Shown here: in pieces, positions 59,974 through 64,000 of the stretch
Layout: every line of letters starts with the position of its first letter
Position numbering within the stretch: the first letter of the stretch is position 1
Assembly (NCBI RefSeq): GCF_018228765.1
Contig: NZ_CP073695.1
Coordinates: 1,612,001 to 1,676,000 of the forward strand
Source of the DNA: Halorubrum ruber
GTDB lineage: Archaea > Halobacteriota > Halobacteria > Halobacteriales > Haloferacaceae
Length of the DNA stretch: 64,000 nt
Direction: 5' to 3'
The notes under the pieces: model-generated
Told to the model about the DNA's origin: nothing
What the model saw: the letters and a program-made list of their open reading frames with translations, nothing else
Database searches by the model: none
Made by a program: the position numbers and the translations under genes

Positions 59974-64000
<4,027 letters not shown>

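Overview
The window is chromosomal DNA of an extremely halophilic archaeon (class Halobacteria, probably Halorubrum or a close relative). I infer this from the high G+C content, very acidic predicted proteins, TTTATAA-type TATA boxes with short or absent leaders, ATGA/GTGA stop-start overlaps, and gene content: archaeal diadenylate cyclase DacZ, Haloferax-type phosphomevalonate decarboxylase, pyrBI, methenyl-H4MPT cyclohydrolase and gyrBA. The genus is a guess. I see no rRNA, tRNA, CRISPR array, transposase gene or provirus.

Layout. 1-2552: leftward genes for a lipoprotein (cut by the edge), an aldo/keto reductase and a methyltransferase. 3309-12138: rightward block with a GMC oxidoreductase, dacZ with an MscS-like channel, a GNAT enzyme, an MrfA-type helicase, PsiE and a photolyase. 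12629-14332: leftward phosphomevalonate decarboxylase and vapBC. 14466-17966: ferredoxin, ASCH protein, pyrBI, a 31-residue membrane peptide and a TIM-barrel-like protein. 18649-26805: ThuA-like protein, thioredoxin, cysK-MOSC, an MFS carrier, an animal-type haem peroxidase and a PHP phosphatase. 27252-39616: sugar-acid dehydratase, TRAM protein, geranylgeranyl-reductase-like flavoprotein, DUF255 protein, purD, surE, grpE, DUF1028 protein, bolA and membrane proteins. 39811-48525: fumC, osmC, sucCD, a multidomain sensor kinase, an HTH protein and a tRNA methylthiotransferase. 48579-53943: acyl-CoA synthetase, an eIF2B-like protein and an alpha/beta hydrolase. 53911-64000: small proteins, mch, a PhoU/RCK_C protein, an iron alcohol dehydrogenase, gyrB and the start of gyrA.

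The most striking feature is not a protein. Six intergenic regions (near 2.8, 12.3, 18.4, 20.3, 27.0 and 55.1 kb) carry the same 250-310 bp element. Each begins 30-38 bp after a TATA box. Each folds as a long stem closed by CAAAG/CTTTG with an invariant C-rich internal loop, followed by two further hairpins. The stems change sequence between copies while keeping their pairing, as expected of a structured RNA. Most copies are headed by tandem duplications of the TATA-containing unit, six units at 54.8-55.1 kb. I know of no named family matching it.

Other points: gyrA has an apparent one-base deletion in a C-run, which looks like an assembly error or a real frameshift. gyrB has a short AT-rich tract across its TOPRIM metal-binding motif. 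dacZ-mscS and a distant doubled PhoU/RCK_C protein suggest c-di-AMP control of ion transport. vapBC has a perfect inverted repeat between its TATA box and start.
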